Source: Ureibacillus xyleni
GTDB taxonomy: Bacteria; Bacillota; Bacilli; Bacillales_A; Planococcaceae
Assembly: GCF_900217795.1 (NCBI RefSeq)
Contig: NZ_OBMQ01000001.1
Coordinates: forward strand, 771,570-835,569
Length of the DNA: 64,000 nucleotides
Reading direction: 5' to 3'
Part shown: positions 33,996 through 42,811 of the stretch, piece by piece
Layout: every line of letters starts with the position of its first letter
Numbering within the stretch: the first letter of the stretch is position 1
Position numbers and translations under genes: made by a program
The notes under the pieces: generated by a model
Told to the model about the DNA's origin: nothing
Database searches by the model: none
The model's input: the letters and a program-made list of their open reading frames with translations, nothing else

Positions 33996-34431
33996 CGAAA
34001 TGACACTTTCATTTGTAGCAATTAGTGAAAATGAAAGTCTTGCGAGGATGGCAATTACTAGTTTTGTTGCTCAGCTTGACCCGACGATTGATGAACTTTC
34101 AGAATTTAAAACGATTGTTTCTGAAGCGGTTTCAAATGCAATTATTCATGGGTATGACGAAGACGGTAAAGGCATTGTCACTGTACATGCAGTTCGAGAT
34201 GGAGATGTCATTAGTGTTGCTGTAAAAGACAAGGGAAAAGGGATTTTTGATGTGAAACGAGCAATGGAGCCTTTGTTTACATCAAAAGCGGAAATGGAAC
34301 GTTCAGGTATGGGCTTTACGATTATGGAAAGCTTTGCAGATGATTTGCAAGTCGAATCTGAACCGAACGTTGGTACAGTTGTGACCTTTTCGAAAAAATT
34401 TTACTCGGTAAAAATGCCTCAAATTTCTTAA
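33988..34431 (+). CDS. spoIIAB: Anti-sigma-F factor and kinase SpoIIAB
   Basis: A 147-residue GHKL-fold protein that binds sigma-F and phosphorylates SpoIIAA on serine. The ATP site is visible as the N-box 'FKTIVSEAVSNAIIHGY', 'VAVKDKGKGIFD' and 'ERSGMGFTIMESF'. It starts inside the end of spoIIAA with AAGGGGG just upstream. Length and order are those of B. subtilis. Confidence 0.96.
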   Translation: MDNEMTLSFVAISENESLARMAITSFVAQLDPTIDELSEFKTIVSEAVSNAIIHGYDEDGKGIVTVHAVRDGDVISVAVKDKGKGIFDVKRAMEPLFTSKAEMERSGMGFTIMESFADDLQVESEPNVGTVVTFSKKFYSVKMPQIS

Positions 34432-34497
34432 GCAAGATCTCTATCTTTAAAAAATTTCTGGACGCAAATACAGTTGTATTTGATAGAAGTGAGGGGG

Positions 34498-35286
34498 ATG
34501 AGGACAATCGAACAGCCGTCCAATGTTTTGTTGACACAGGAAGAGATGCGGGAGCTTATTGGAAAAGCTCAATCTGGTGATATCGAAGCAAGGAAACAAA
34601 TGATTGAAGGAAATACGCGGCTCGTTTGGTCCATTGTTCAACGCTTTGCATCTCGTGGAGTCGAACTTGAAGATTTATTTCAGATTGGTTGTATCGGTCT
34701 GATGAAGTCGGTTGATAAATTTGATTTATCCTATGACGTAAAATTTTCAACCTATGCTGTCCCAATGATTATTGGGGAAATTCAACGTTTCTTGCGCGAT
34801 GATGGCATGGTGAAAGTAAGTCGATCAATTAGGGAGTTAAATTATAAAATTCGTCATGCAACCGACGAATTTTTAAAAACGAACGAAAAGCCACCTTCAA
34901 TCTCAGAGCTTGCAGAGATGCTCGGCGTAACACAGGATGAAGTACTCGTTGCAACGGATGCCATGCGTGACCCAGCATCATTGCATGAGCAATTGTTTGA
35001 ATCTGAAGGCGATTCCATTACATTAATGGATCAGATGAAAGATGAGAAGTCTGAATTGCCGTTTCAATACATTCCATTAAAAGAAGTTTTAACAAAGCTA
35101 GATAAACGTGAACAGGCGATTATTTATTTAAGGTACTATCTAGATTTAACCCAAACGGATATTGCGGAAAGGTTGGGGATATCGCAAGTTCAAGTTTCAC
35201 GTTTAGAAAAGAAAATTTTAGCGCAACTTAAGTCATGGATGGAAACAAACACATCACGAACTACTAAAAAGACGGTGAATAAATGA
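34498..35286 (+). CDS. sigF: Forespore RNA polymerase sigma factor F
   Basis: A 262-residue sigma-70 family factor for early forespore genes. Region 2 has 'DLFQIGCIGLMKSVDKFDL' and 'KFSTYAVPMIIGEIQRF'; region 4 has 'TQTDIAERLGISQVQVSRLEKK'. It is close to B. subtilis SigF. The start is uncertain: the ATG at 34498 gives an N-terminus of expected length, but GAGGGGG abuts it directly; GTG at 34489 and TTG at 34474 are alternatives. It is 66 bases after spoIIAB. Its stop overlaps the ATG of the spoVAF-like gene by four bases. Confidence 0.94.
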   Translation: MRTIEQPSNVLLTQEEMRELIGKAQSGDIEARKQMIEGNTRLVWSIVQRFASRGVELEDLFQIGCIGLMKSVDKFDLSYDVKFSTYAVPMIIGEIQRFLRDDGMVKVSRSIRELNYKIRHATDEFLKTNEKPPSISELAEMLGVTQDEVLVATDAMRDPASLHEQLFESEGDSITLMDQMKDEKSELPFQYIPLKEVLTKLDKREQAIIYLRYYLDLTQTDIAERLGISQVQVSRLEKKILAQLKSWMETNTSRTTKKTVNK

Positions 35287-36743
35287 GTAACAAAGTATTT
35301 GCATCTATAGACGAAGCAAAAGAATTTCTTTTCAGTAACTTTGGAAAAGATGAATCCTTTGATGTTTGTATTAAAGATTTACATGTTCGTAGTTTGCCCG
35401 TGTTATGTGTCTATATTAGCGGGCTTGTCGACGGTAATACAATTACAGTCCAACTTGCTCCACTTTTTCATGATCAAGGGAAAATTGATGATTGGGAAAA
35501 GGAAATTAAAGATGAAGATAAATATTTTGACGATCATTTTAATTTCTACGGGAAATCCGAACCAAAAGATCGCGATGAATTTCTGCTTGGCGTCTTAAGT
35601 GGACAAGTTGGTTTCATTACTTTGGGTGGTTATGGTTATTTATTAGAATTAAGAAGTTATCCAGGACGTCAACCTGATGAGCCAGATAACGAAAAAGTAA
35701 TTCGTGGATCACGAGACGGATTTGCAGAAAACATTATGTTAAATACTGCATTAATTCGTCGAAGAATACGTGATCCTCAATTACGTTTTGAACTCCATAA
35801 AATAACGACAATTGGGCAAACCGATGTTGCCATCGCCTACATGAAAGACATTACAAATGCCAAACATTTGAAATGGATTAAAAAAAGGTTAAAAGAAATC
35901 CAACATGATGGATTAACAATGGCAGATAAGTCCTTAGAGGAATGGTTATTTAAACAACGGTTCCATCCTTTGCCTTTTGTTCGTTATTCGGAAAGACCTG
36001 ATATCGTGGCGGCACATTTATTAGAGGGGCACATCGCGATTATTGTTGATACTTCTCCATCTGTTATTATTGTGCCAATTTCGATGTTCCATTTATTACA
36101 ACATGCCGAAGAATTTAGGCAAGCGCCATTTATCGGTTCTGGCATTAGGTTACTGCGATATACGGCAGCATTTTTCACTTTAACGTTATTACCTATTTGG
36201 TATTTACTTGCCACCCATGAGGAATTTTTACCTGAAGCATTATCCTTTATTGGTGCTAAGGAAGAATCAACCATTCCATTGATTTTACAAATAATCATTG
36301 CTCATTTAGGGTTAGAATATTTACGTATTGCGGCGATTCATACACCAACACCTTTATCTACTGCAATGGGGTTAGTAGCAGGTATTATCATTGGACAAAT
36401 TGCAATCGATGTTGGACTTTTTTCTCCGGAAGTTGTATTATATTCCGCTGTTACCGCGATTTTCTCGTTTTCAATCCCTACGTATGAGCTTAGTTCTGCG
36501 ATGAAATATTTCCAATTTTTTATTCTAATATTAACCGCCATCGCGGGTCCAAGTGGGTTCTTTATATCCTTATGGGTAATTTTCTCTTACCTTTGCGCAT
36601 TAAGACCTATGAATGTACCTTATTTATGGCCGTTAATTCCATTTTTCCCAAAGGCATTTACGAGAGTGTTTATTCGTTTCCCAATGGCAGACGATGCAAT
36701 CCGACCGTATATTGTGGGTGCAAAACAACGAAAACGTTTATAA
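35283..36743 (+). CDS. spoVAF: GerA-type spore membrane protein SpoVAF
   Basis: A 486-residue member of the GerA/SpoVAF family. A soluble N-terminal part of about 290 residues contains the 'GQTDVAIAYMKDI' and 'VIRGSRDGFAENIMLNTALIRRRI' region typical of GerxA subunits. It is followed by five or six membrane helices and a short tail. SpoVAF sits in the spore inner membrane and aids germination. In B. subtilis it is the last gene of spoVAA-AF downstream of sigF; here it follows sigF directly with a four-base ATGA overlap, and spoVAA-AE are not present. It has no ribosome-binding site beyond the end of sigF. Confidence 0.9.
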   Translation: MSNKVFASIDEAKEFLFSNFGKDESFDVCIKDLHVRSLPVLCVYISGLVDGNTITVQLAPLFHDQGKIDDWEKEIKDEDKYFDDHFNFYGKSEPKDRDEFLLGVLSGQVGFITLGGYGYLLELRSYPGRQPDEPDNEKVIRGSRDGFAENIMLNTALIRRRIRDPQLRFELHKITTIGQTDVAIAYMKDITNAKHLKWIKKRLKEIQHDGLTMADKSLEEWLFKQRFHPLPFVRYSERPDIVAAHLLEGHIAIIVDTSPSVIIVPISMFHLLQHAEEFRQAPFIGSGIRLLRYTAAFFTLTLLPIWYLLATHEEFLPEALSFIGAKEESTIPLILQIIIAHLGLEYLRIAAIHTPTPLSTAMGLVAGIIIGQIAIDVGLFSPEVVLYSAVTAIFSFSIPTYELSSAMKYFQFFILILTAIAGPSGFFISLWVIFSYLCALRPMNVPYLWPLIPFFPKAFTRVFIRFPMADDAIRPYIVGAKQRKRL

Positions 36744-36847
36744 ATCAAGCGTTGCGTTAGCCTTAGTCATATGATAAAGTTCCCTCATAAGGTAATTTTC
36801 AATGACGAAAAGAATTACTATTTTCGTTTGTTACGGAGGAGAACAAT

Positions 36848-38167
36848 ATGCATTTATATGGAACACAAAACATAAATGAAAATGGTCATTTAACGATTGG
36901 TGGAGTGGATACAGTTGAATTAGCAAATTCATACGGTACTCCACTTTTCGTTTATGACCTTGAATTAGTAAGAACACGTGCACGAGGGTTTATCGAAACA
37001 TTCCAAAAGTTAGGTGTAAAAGCGGAAGTTGCTTATGCTTCAAAGGCTTTTTCATGTGTTGCCATGTACCAAGTAGCTCAAGAAGAAAATCTTTCTCTTG
37101 ATGTTGTATCAGGTGGGGAATTATACACTGCGATTAAATCTGGTTTTCCAGCAGAAAGAATCCATTTCCACGGCAATAATAAATCATATGCTGAGTTAGA
37201 GTTAGCTTTTGATACAAAAATTGGTTGTATCGTAGTAGATAACTTTTATGAAATCGCTCTTTTAAAAGAAATCTCTGAAGCAAAACAACAACCAATGCGT
37301 ATTTTATTACGTGTGACACCAGGTGTTGAAGCACATACCCATGACTTTATTACAACAGGTCAAGCTGATTCGAAATTTGGATTTGACTTAAACAATGGAC
37401 AAGCGGATGAAGCATTCCAAAAAGTAAGTGATCATGAGTATCTTCAATTACTAGGTTTACATTGCCATATTGGATCACAAATTTTTGAAACAGATGGCTT
37501 TAGTTTAGCAGCTGAAAAGTTAATGCAAAAAATTGGTGAGTGGAATGAAAAATTTAACTTCCAATGTACTGTATTAAATCTTGGTGGCGGTTTTGGTATT
37601 CGTTACACAGAAGAAGATCGTCCACTTGAACCACAAGTTTATGTAGAAGAAATGATTAAAACAGTACAAGCTTATTGTGCACAGCTAAATTTAACGATGC
37701 CAGAAATTTGGATTGAGCCAGGCCGTTCTCTTGTAGGTGATGCAGGTACGTCTTTATATACAGTTGGCTCTCGTAAAACGGTTCCAAACATTCGTGAATA
37801 TATCGCAGTTGACGGTGGTATGAGTGATAATATTCGCCCGGCTCTATATGATGCAAAGTATGAAGCGGTAATTGCCAATAAAGCAAACGATGAAAAAGTA
37901 AGTACATATACTGTTGCAGGGAAATTGTGCGAATCTGGGGATAAATTAATTGTTGATGCTCCATTACAGTCGGCTGAATCAGGAGATATTTTAGCTATTT
38001 TCTGTACTGGTGCATATGGATATTCAATGGCTTCTAACTATAATCGTGTTCCTCGTCCAGCAGTTGTATTTGTAGAATCAGGACAGCATCAATTAGCAAT
38101 TAAAAGAGAATCTTATGAAGATATTGTCCAAAATGATCTCCCTCTTACAATTCAAAAAGGTGAGTAA
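36848..38167 (+). CDS. lysA: Diaminopimelate decarboxylase
   Basis: A 439-residue PLP enzyme (alanine racemase-like fold type III) that makes L-lysine from meso-diaminopimelate. The PLP lysine is in 'AEVAYASKAFSC'; other marks are 'HCHIGSQIFE', 'LNLGGGFGIRY', 'EPGRSLVGDAG' and the C-terminal 'CESGDKL' and 'GAYGYSMASNYN' substrate motifs. GGAGGAG precedes the ATG. A small hairpin (36805-36811 with 36821-36827) separates it from spoVAF; I see no lysine riboswitch. The spoVAF-lysA order is conserved with B. subtilis. Confidence 0.97.
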   Translation: MHLYGTQNINENGHLTIGGVDTVELANSYGTPLFVYDLELVRTRARGFIETFQKLGVKAEVAYASKAFSCVAMYQVAQEENLSLDVVSGGELYTAIKSGFPAERIHFHGNNKSYAELELAFDTKIGCIVVDNFYEIALLKEISEAKQQPMRILLRVTPGVEAHTHDFITTGQADSKFGFDLNNGQADEAFQKVSDHEYLQLLGLHCHIGSQIFETDGFSLAAEKLMQKIGEWNEKFNFQCTVLNLGGGFGIRYTEEDRPLEPQVYVEEMIKTVQAYCAQLNLTMPEIWIEPGRSLVGDAGTSLYTVGSRKTVPNIREYIAVDGGMSDNIRPALYDAKYEAVIANKANDEKVSTYTVAGKLCESGDKLIVDAPLQSAESGDILAIFCTGAYGYSMASNYNRVPRPAVVFVESGQHQLAIKRESYEDIVQNDLPLTIQKGE

Positions 38168-38170
38168 AGC

Positions 38171-38341
38171 ATGAAAAAAATATCCAAATGGTGGTTGCTA
38201 GGCATTCTCTTAGTTTTTAGTGTTGTTTGGGCATTATTTTATCTATATGTTCTGATTCCAAACGCACCTAGAGAAGAAGAGAAGGCGTTGAGTTTGGTAT
38301 TTCTTGGTAATATAGTTGCATCCTTTGCTAAAATCGTGTAG
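38171..38341 (+). CDS. Small membrane protein after lysA (56 aa)
   Basis: Starts ATG at 38171, three bases after the lysA stop, with AAAGGTGAG (inside the last lysA codons) six bases upstream; stops TAG at 38339-38341. The 56-residue product begins MKKISKWW, has one strong membrane helix (about residues 8-29, LLGILLVFSVVWALFYLYVL) and a second mildly hydrophobic segment near the end. The charge pattern puts the N-terminus in the cytoplasm. The site, spacing and typical membrane-protein composition make it credible as a real gene co-transcribed with lysA. Function unknown. Confidence 0.75.
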   Translation: MKKISKWWLLGILLVFSVVWALFYLYVLIPNAPREEEKALSLVFLGNIVASFAKIV

Positions 38342-38384
38342 GATATGAGTTGTTGTACCGATAGAAAATGAGGGATTGTTATAC

Positions 38385-38750
38385 ATGTTAATTCGCTATA
38401 AAAAACCTTTTGAAAAAATAGCAATGGGTCTACTTTCGTTAATGCCACAAGAGAAAGACGTTAAACGATTAATGGAAACGATTCAAGCTTATGATCAAGA
38501 AGATGATTGGTATTTATACTTATGGAAAAAAGATGAAGAGTATATTGGAATCGTAGGCATTCTTGACGAAGGCGATACTGCTACAATACAACATATTACC
38601 GTAGTACCTTCATATCGTGGTGAAGGTGTAGCAATTGCGATGCTAAAGGAACTTTTAAAGACAAGCCAATTTAATACTTTAAAAGCAAATGAAGATACAA
38701 AACCTTTTATAGAAAAATGTTTACCAATATTAGAAGAGGCAGACGCTTAA
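38385..38750 (+). CDS. ribT: GNAT-type acetyltransferase RibT
   Basis: A 121-residue protein matching B. subtilis RibT from its first residues ('MLIRYKKPFEKIAMGLLSLMPQEKD' region). The acetyl-CoA-binding loop is 'ITVVPSYRGEGVAIAMLKEL'. RibT closes the riboflavin operon ribDEAHT in B. subtilis; its substrate is not known. Here the rib operon itself is absent and ribT follows lysA. ATG 38385 with GAGGGA about ten bases ahead. Its last codons form one arm of a shared terminator. Confidence 0.9.
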   Translation: MLIRYKKPFEKIAMGLLSLMPQEKDVKRLMETIQAYDQEDDWYLYLWKKDEEYIGIVGILDEGDTATIQHITVVPSYRGEGVAIAMLKELLKTSQFNTLKANEDTKPFIEKCLPILEEADA

Positions 38751-38776
38751 TTACGTCAGCCTCTTCTTATTTTTTC
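38733..38776. terminator. Bidirectional terminator across ribT and ypuF ends
   Basis: GAAGAGGC-A-GACG (38733-38745) pairs with CGTC-A-GCCTCTTC (38754-38766). T-rich sequence follows on the plus strand. The arms lie in the final codons of the two convergent genes, whose stop codons touch at 38750/38751. Confidence 0.85.
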
Positions 38777-39290
38777 TATTATTTGAGTTTACCATGCGTT
38801 CCTCTAATTTCTTATTGCGTTCGTTAAGAATATCTGAACGATCGCGTAGCATATGCTTATTGAGAAGATAATTTAATGGTAGTGTAGGAAGTTCAGTTAT
38901 GTTCTTTTGAACCAAGGCAGCTAATTCAGCATTTTGTATTTCAATTTTAAATGAAGTAAAATCATATCCTTTTTCAATGGCAGCAATACTTTTTTCGCAA
39001 TCATTATACAATTGGTTATAATGAATATAATCAAAAAATGGTGATGATTGATTAATAGAAAAGTTATTTAATGCTTTTTTTAATATTTTCATAGCTCCCA
39101 TTCTATTATTTCGTCGCCAATGATACATGCCTGTTGCTAATTGGACATATCCTACCAATGGGTGATTTTTGTCACCAGGAGCAATTTCCTTCCAGTACTC
39201 TTCCAACACTTCATGACATTCAAAATAATCCTGGTTCCCATTATAATAAGTGCAAAAATCTACAAACAATCTATGAAACAATGGATGCAT
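38751..39290 (-). CDS. ypuF: DUF309 family protein YpuF
   Basis: A 179-residue helical protein. The N-terminal 'FECHEVLEEYWKEIAPGDKNHPL' segment carries the HxxxExxW pattern that defines DUF309, and 'YVQLATGMYHWRRNN' continues it. The last 40 residues are basic and probably disordered. Function unknown; a metal site formed by His/Glu is likely from the motif. It is convergent to ribT and divergent from scpA, as in B. subtilis. AAAGAGGG precedes the ATG. Confidence 0.88.
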   Translation of the reverse strand: MHPLFHRLFVDFCTYYNGNQDYFECHEVLEEYWKEIAPGDKNHPLVGYVQLATGMYHWRRNNRMGAMKILKKALNNFSINQSSPFFDYIHYNQLYNDCEKSIAAIEKGYDFTSFKIEIQNAELAALVQKNITELPTLPLNYLLNKHMLRDRSDILNERNKKLEERMVNSNNRKNKKRLT

Positions 39291-39399
39291 TCAAACCCTC
39301 TTTCCTCTATACTAAAATTTGAACAAACTGCGTGAGCGCTTAATATGGACAACTTAGGCCTTATGCTAAGTAATAACAACATACGTCAGGTGGTTACAT

Positions 39400-40179
39400 A
39401 TGTATGAAGTAAAATTAGAAGCCTTTACAGGACCTCTTGATTTATTATTACATTTAATTAACCGTTTGGAAATTGATATATACGATATTCCGATGGCAGA
39501 ATTAACAGCACAATACATAGATCATATCCATGCAATGAAAGAGTTAGAGCTGAATGAGGCAAGTGAATACCTTGTGATGGCAGCAACACTTTTAGCAATT
39601 AAAAGTAGAATGCTTCTTCCTATTCATGAAGGTGAAATGGAGGATGCTGAATTTGAAGTGGACGGACCAGACCCACGTGAAGAGCTTGTAACAAAATTAA
39701 TTGAATATAAAAAATATAAAGAAGCCGCAATTGAATTAAAACATTTAGAAGAAGAACGGGCACAAGTGTTTACCCGCCCGCCTACAGATTTATCATCTTT
39801 TGTGCCTGATGAACAATTAGCACTGTTTGATGCAAATGTTAATGTATATGATATGTTAAGCGCATTTCAAAAGTTATTACGTCGAAAACAATTGAAAAAG
39901 CCATTATCTACTAGGGTTGCAAGACAGGAAATTTCAGTAAAGGACCAAATGATTGCTGTAATTGATTCATTAAAACTAAATGGCGGGAAAACTTATTTTT
40001 CAAAACTTTTCCCCTATGAAGATAAAGCAACCATCATCGTAACATTTTTATCCCTATTAGAGCTGATGAAGCGCCATGTCGTTATAGTAGAACAACAAAA
40101 AAACTTTGAAGATTTGACCGTTACATTACAAAAGGAGGCAACTCTGGATGAACTTGAACAACTTGATGAGCAAAATTGA
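39400..40179 (+). CDS. scpA: Segregation and condensation protein A
   Basis: A 259-residue kleisin. The N-terminal domain begins 'YEVKLEAFTGPLDLLLHLINRLEIDIYDI', which binds the Smc neck; the C-terminal winged helix binds the Smc head. With Smc and ScpB it forms the condensin-like complex that organises and separates chromosomes. GGTGG is five to nine bases before the ATG. Its 3' end overlaps scpB by 32 bases. Confidence 0.96.
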   Translation: MYEVKLEAFTGPLDLLLHLINRLEIDIYDIPMAELTAQYIDHIHAMKELELNEASEYLVMAATLLAIKSRMLLPIHEGEMEDAEFEVDGPDPREELVTKLIEYKKYKEAAIELKHLEEERAQVFTRPPTDLSSFVPDEQLALFDANVNVYDMLSAFQKLLRRKQLKKPLSTRVARQEISVKDQMIAVIDSLKLNGGKTYFSKLFPYEDKATIIVTFLSLLELMKRHVVIVEQQKNFEDLTVTLQKEATLDELEQLDEQN

Positions 40180-40735
40180 GGCGCTTCTTTTCGTAGTTGG
40201 TGATGACGGGCTATCTATTAAACAGCTTTCTCAATTATTAGACGTTGAATCAATGGAAATTGAAGCGGCATTAAGTGAGCTTGAAACAAATTATAATGAA
40301 ACTCTAGAACGTGGGATTACATTAAAAAAATTAGCGGGAACCTATCAAATTACAACAAAACCCGAGATGGCAGATGTTATTAAGAAATTAGTAGAAAATC
40401 CAAATAGTCATGTACTTACTACGGCATCACTGGAAGTTTTGGCGATAATTGCATATAAACAACCTATTACAAGAGCTGAAATTGAAGATTTGCGTGGTGT
40501 GAAAAGTGAACGTCCTATTCAAACCCTTGTTTCAAGAGCATTAGTCCAAGAAGTTGGACGGGCAGAAGGGACAGGTCGTGCCATTCTTTATGGTACAACA
40601 AAGGAGTTTTTAAATTATTTTGGATTAAAAGACATTAAAGAACTTCCTCCATTACCAGAAGGAGATCTCGTTGATCAAAATGAGGAAACAGATTTATTTA
40701 TGACGAAGTTCCAAGAAGCATTCAATGAAGAGTAA
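40148..40735 (+). CDS. scpB: Segregation and condensation protein B
   Basis: A 195-residue protein with two winged-helix domains ('KIEALLFVVGDDGLSIKQLSQLL' and 'LEVLAIIAYKQPITRAEIEDLRG'), the typical ScpB layout. It dimerises on ScpA within the Smc complex. ATG 40148 has AAAAGGAGG nine bases ahead, inside scpA. Translation is therefore coupled. The tail after residue 175 is acidic, as in relatives. Confidence 0.96.
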   Translation: MNLNNLMSKIEALLFVVGDDGLSIKQLSQLLDVESMEIEAALSELETNYNETLERGITLKKLAGTYQITTKPEMADVIKKLVENPNSHVLTTASLEVLAIIAYKQPITRAEIEDLRGVKSERPIQTLVSRALVQEVGRAEGTGRAILYGTTKEFLNYFGLKDIKELPPLPEGDLVDQNEETDLFMTKFQEAFNEE

Positions 40736-40755
40736 TTAGTCAAAGGAGTGGCTTG

Positions 40756-41745
40756 TTGAAAAGGTTCGCCAAAATACTTATTGCTAGCATTTGTTCATTT
40801 ATCGTCTTTTTCTCTGTATCACAGGCAGCAAACGCATCATATGCAGTAATAGATGCGGATACTGGAAGATTATTATTCGGTAGTCATGTTCATGAACAAA
40901 AGCCAATAGCGAGTTTAACGAAAATGTGGACAGCACTTATAGCGATAGAAAATAATGAGTTGAGTGAAGAGGTAGAAATTTCTAGACAAGCAGCATTGAG
41001 TGAAGGGTCCTCTATTTATCTTGAACCAGGGGAAAAGGTAACCATTGAAGAGTTGTTATATGGACTTATGTTGCGTTCTGGAAATGACGCCGCTTATGCA
41101 TTAGCTGAGCATACGGGTGGATCCATAGAAGGGTTTGCGGATTTGATGAATGAAAAAGCACGAATTTACGGATTAAATAACACGTACTTTACGAATCCAT
41201 CTGGCTTGCACAACGACCTCCATTTATCATCTGCTTATGATACGGCGCAAATGTTACGAATTGCCATGCAAAACGATACGTTTAAGAAGATCTCCTCCAC
41301 AATTAATTATAAGAGCCCTTCTAAAAACGGTGTTACTTGGCAAAATAAACATCGTCTACTGCGACAACAAGTTGGGGCTGTGTCAGGGAAAACTGGTTTC
41401 ACTAAAGTAGCAGGCAGAACATTAGCAACTTATTTTGAGCAAGATCAAGAAAAGGTGATTGTTGTTACCTTAAGTGAATCAAATGATTGGCAAGTACATA
41501 AATCGCTTGCAAATAAAGTGTTTTCAGAATATGACTATGTAACCATTGCAGATAAAGGTGAATATAAAGCGACCGAAGATAAAACAGTGGAACTTAAAAA
41601 ACCAATTTCAATTTTGCTAAATAAAGAAGAAGAAAAGAAATTACAAAATGTACTACATCTATCTCGAAAGCAAGATGAATTTGGGATTTGGCATGTTATG
41701 TTAAATAATGAGAGTATTTATTCAACAAGAGTGGATCTAAAATAG
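40756..41745 (+). CDS. dacB: D-alanyl-D-alanine carboxypeptidase, DacB position
   Basis: A 329-residue low-molecular-weight penicillin-binding protein with an N-terminal signal peptide ending near 'QAANA'. The active-site motifs are SLTK (Ser53, Lys56), SGN in 'LMLRSGNDAAYA' and KTG in 'VSGKTGFTKV'. It trims D-Ala from peptidoglycan stem peptides. In B. subtilis dacB (PBP5*, spore cortex) follows scpB/ypuI and precedes rluB, as here, though spmAB are missing. The related dacF usually precedes spoIIAA, where no gene is found. Two tandem TTG codons are possible starts (40753, 40756); the second has better spacing from AAAGGAG. Confidence 0.88.
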   Translation: MKRFAKILIASICSFIVFFSVSQAANASYAVIDADTGRLLFGSHVHEQKPIASLTKMWTALIAIENNELSEEVEISRQAALSEGSSIYLEPGEKVTIEELLYGLMLRSGNDAAYALAEHTGGSIEGFADLMNEKARIYGLNNTYFTNPSGLHNDLHLSSAYDTAQMLRIAMQNDTFKKISSTINYKSPSKNGVTWQNKHRLLRQQVGAVSGKTGFTKVAGRTLATYFEQDQEKVIVVTLSESNDWQVHKSLANKVFSEYDYVTIADKGEYKATEDKTVELKKPISILLNKEEEKKLQNVLHLSRKQDEFGIWHVMLNNESIYSTRVDLK

Positions 41746-41805
41746 TCTAAAACTGGATTTAGATAGAAACTTCTGAATTAAATAAATCGTTATGTACTTA
41801 AACAG

Positions 41806-41838
41806 GACTGCTTTTTTGGCAGTCTTATTTTATTTTTT
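41806..41838 (+). terminator. Terminator after dacB
   Basis: GACTGC (41806-41811) pairs with GCAGTC (41819-41824), then a T-rich tract ending in TTTTTT. Confidence 0.8.
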
Positions 41839-41963
41839 GGAAAAACGTTGTGTGATAATGGAATACTACATATAAGTTATTTTCCTTTAATAATGCGACA
41901 GAATGTGACATAATTTTCAACAGAATATTACGGACTATACAAAATGGATAAAGGTGAGAGAAC

Positions 41964-42698
41964 ATGGAAAGATTGCAGAAAGTGATAGCCTATGCAGGTG
42001 TTGCATCGAGAAGAAAAGCGGAGAGCTTAATACTTGAAGGAAAAGTTAAAGTAAACGGAAAAGTTGTAAAGGAGCTCGGCACGAAAGTTTCCAATTCTGA
42101 CACAATTGAGGTAAATGGCGTAAAACTAGAAAAGGAAGATAAAGTATACTTTTTGTTGTATAAACCTAGAGGCGTAATTTCAGCAGTTACAGATGATAAG
42201 GGAAGAAAAACGGTTACGGATATTTTTAAAAAACATGTGCCTGAACGCATCTTCCCAGTAGGTCGACTTGATTATGATACATCGGGATTATTATTGCTTA
42301 CGAATGATGGTGAATTTGCTTATCAAATGACGCACCCAAAATTCAAAATTGACAAAACGTACATTGCCCGAGTAAAAGGTGTACCAACAATTGATGGTCT
42401 AAAAAAACTTCAACGTGGGATTAAACTGGAAGATGGGAAAACAGCTCCTGCAAAAGTAAGTATGACTTCATTTGATGTGAAAGCAGAAAAAGCAATATGC
42501 GAAATTACCATTCATGAAGGAAGAAATCGCCAAGTTCGTCGTATGTTTGAGGCAATTGGAACACCTGTTGTGAAACTGAAACGAGAACGCTTTGCCTTTT
42601 TAGATCTAACTGGTCTAAACCCGGGAGAGTATCGACAATTAACAAAGCATGAAGTAAAACTGCTACGTGTTTTAGCTGAAACTGGTAAAATTGATTAA
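41964..42698 (+). CDS. rluB: 23S rRNA pseudouridine synthase RluB
   Basis: A 244-residue RsuA/RluB-family enzyme. An N-terminal S4 RNA-binding domain ('MERLQKVIAYAGVASRRKAE') is followed by the catalytic domain with the Asp in 'VGRLDYDTSGLLLLTNDG'. The later 'EGRNRQVRRMFEAIG' is also diagnostic. It modifies a helix-90-region uridine of 23S rRNA in relatives. AAAGGTGAG precedes the ATG. It sits between dacB and resA, as ypuL/rluB does in B. subtilis. Confidence 0.94.
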   Translation: MERLQKVIAYAGVASRRKAESLILEGKVKVNGKVVKELGTKVSNSDTIEVNGVKLEKEDKVYFLLYKPRGVISAVTDDKGRKTVTDIFKKHVPERIFPVGRLDYDTSGLLLLTNDGEFAYQMTHPKFKIDKTYIARVKGVPTIDGLKKLQRGIKLEDGKTAPAKVSMTSFDVKAEKAICEITIHEGRNRQVRRMFEAIGTPVVKLKRERFAFLDLTGLNPGEYRQLTKHEVKLLRVLAETGKID

Positions 42699-42764
42699 CA
42701 CTAGGGAAGTAGTGGAAAGGTTCATAAATCAGTCATAAACAGAAAATAATTAAAAAATAATTTT

Positions 42765-42773
42765 TGCTATAAT
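42765..42773 (+). promoter_or_regulatory. Extended -10 promoter before resA
   Basis: TGCTATAAT is an extended -10 element (TG at 42765-42766, TATAAT at 42768-42773), 39 bases before the resA start. I see no good -35, which would suit an activator-dependent promoter such as ResD control. Confidence 0.5.
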
Positions 42774-42811
42774 GGAGAAGATTGTATAGTATTTCGGGGA
42801 GGTAATCGACT

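Noticed and set aside
36744..36847. Lysine riboswitch before lysA
   Set aside because: The gap is only about 100 bp and has none of the conserved L-box blocks; only a small hairpin is present.
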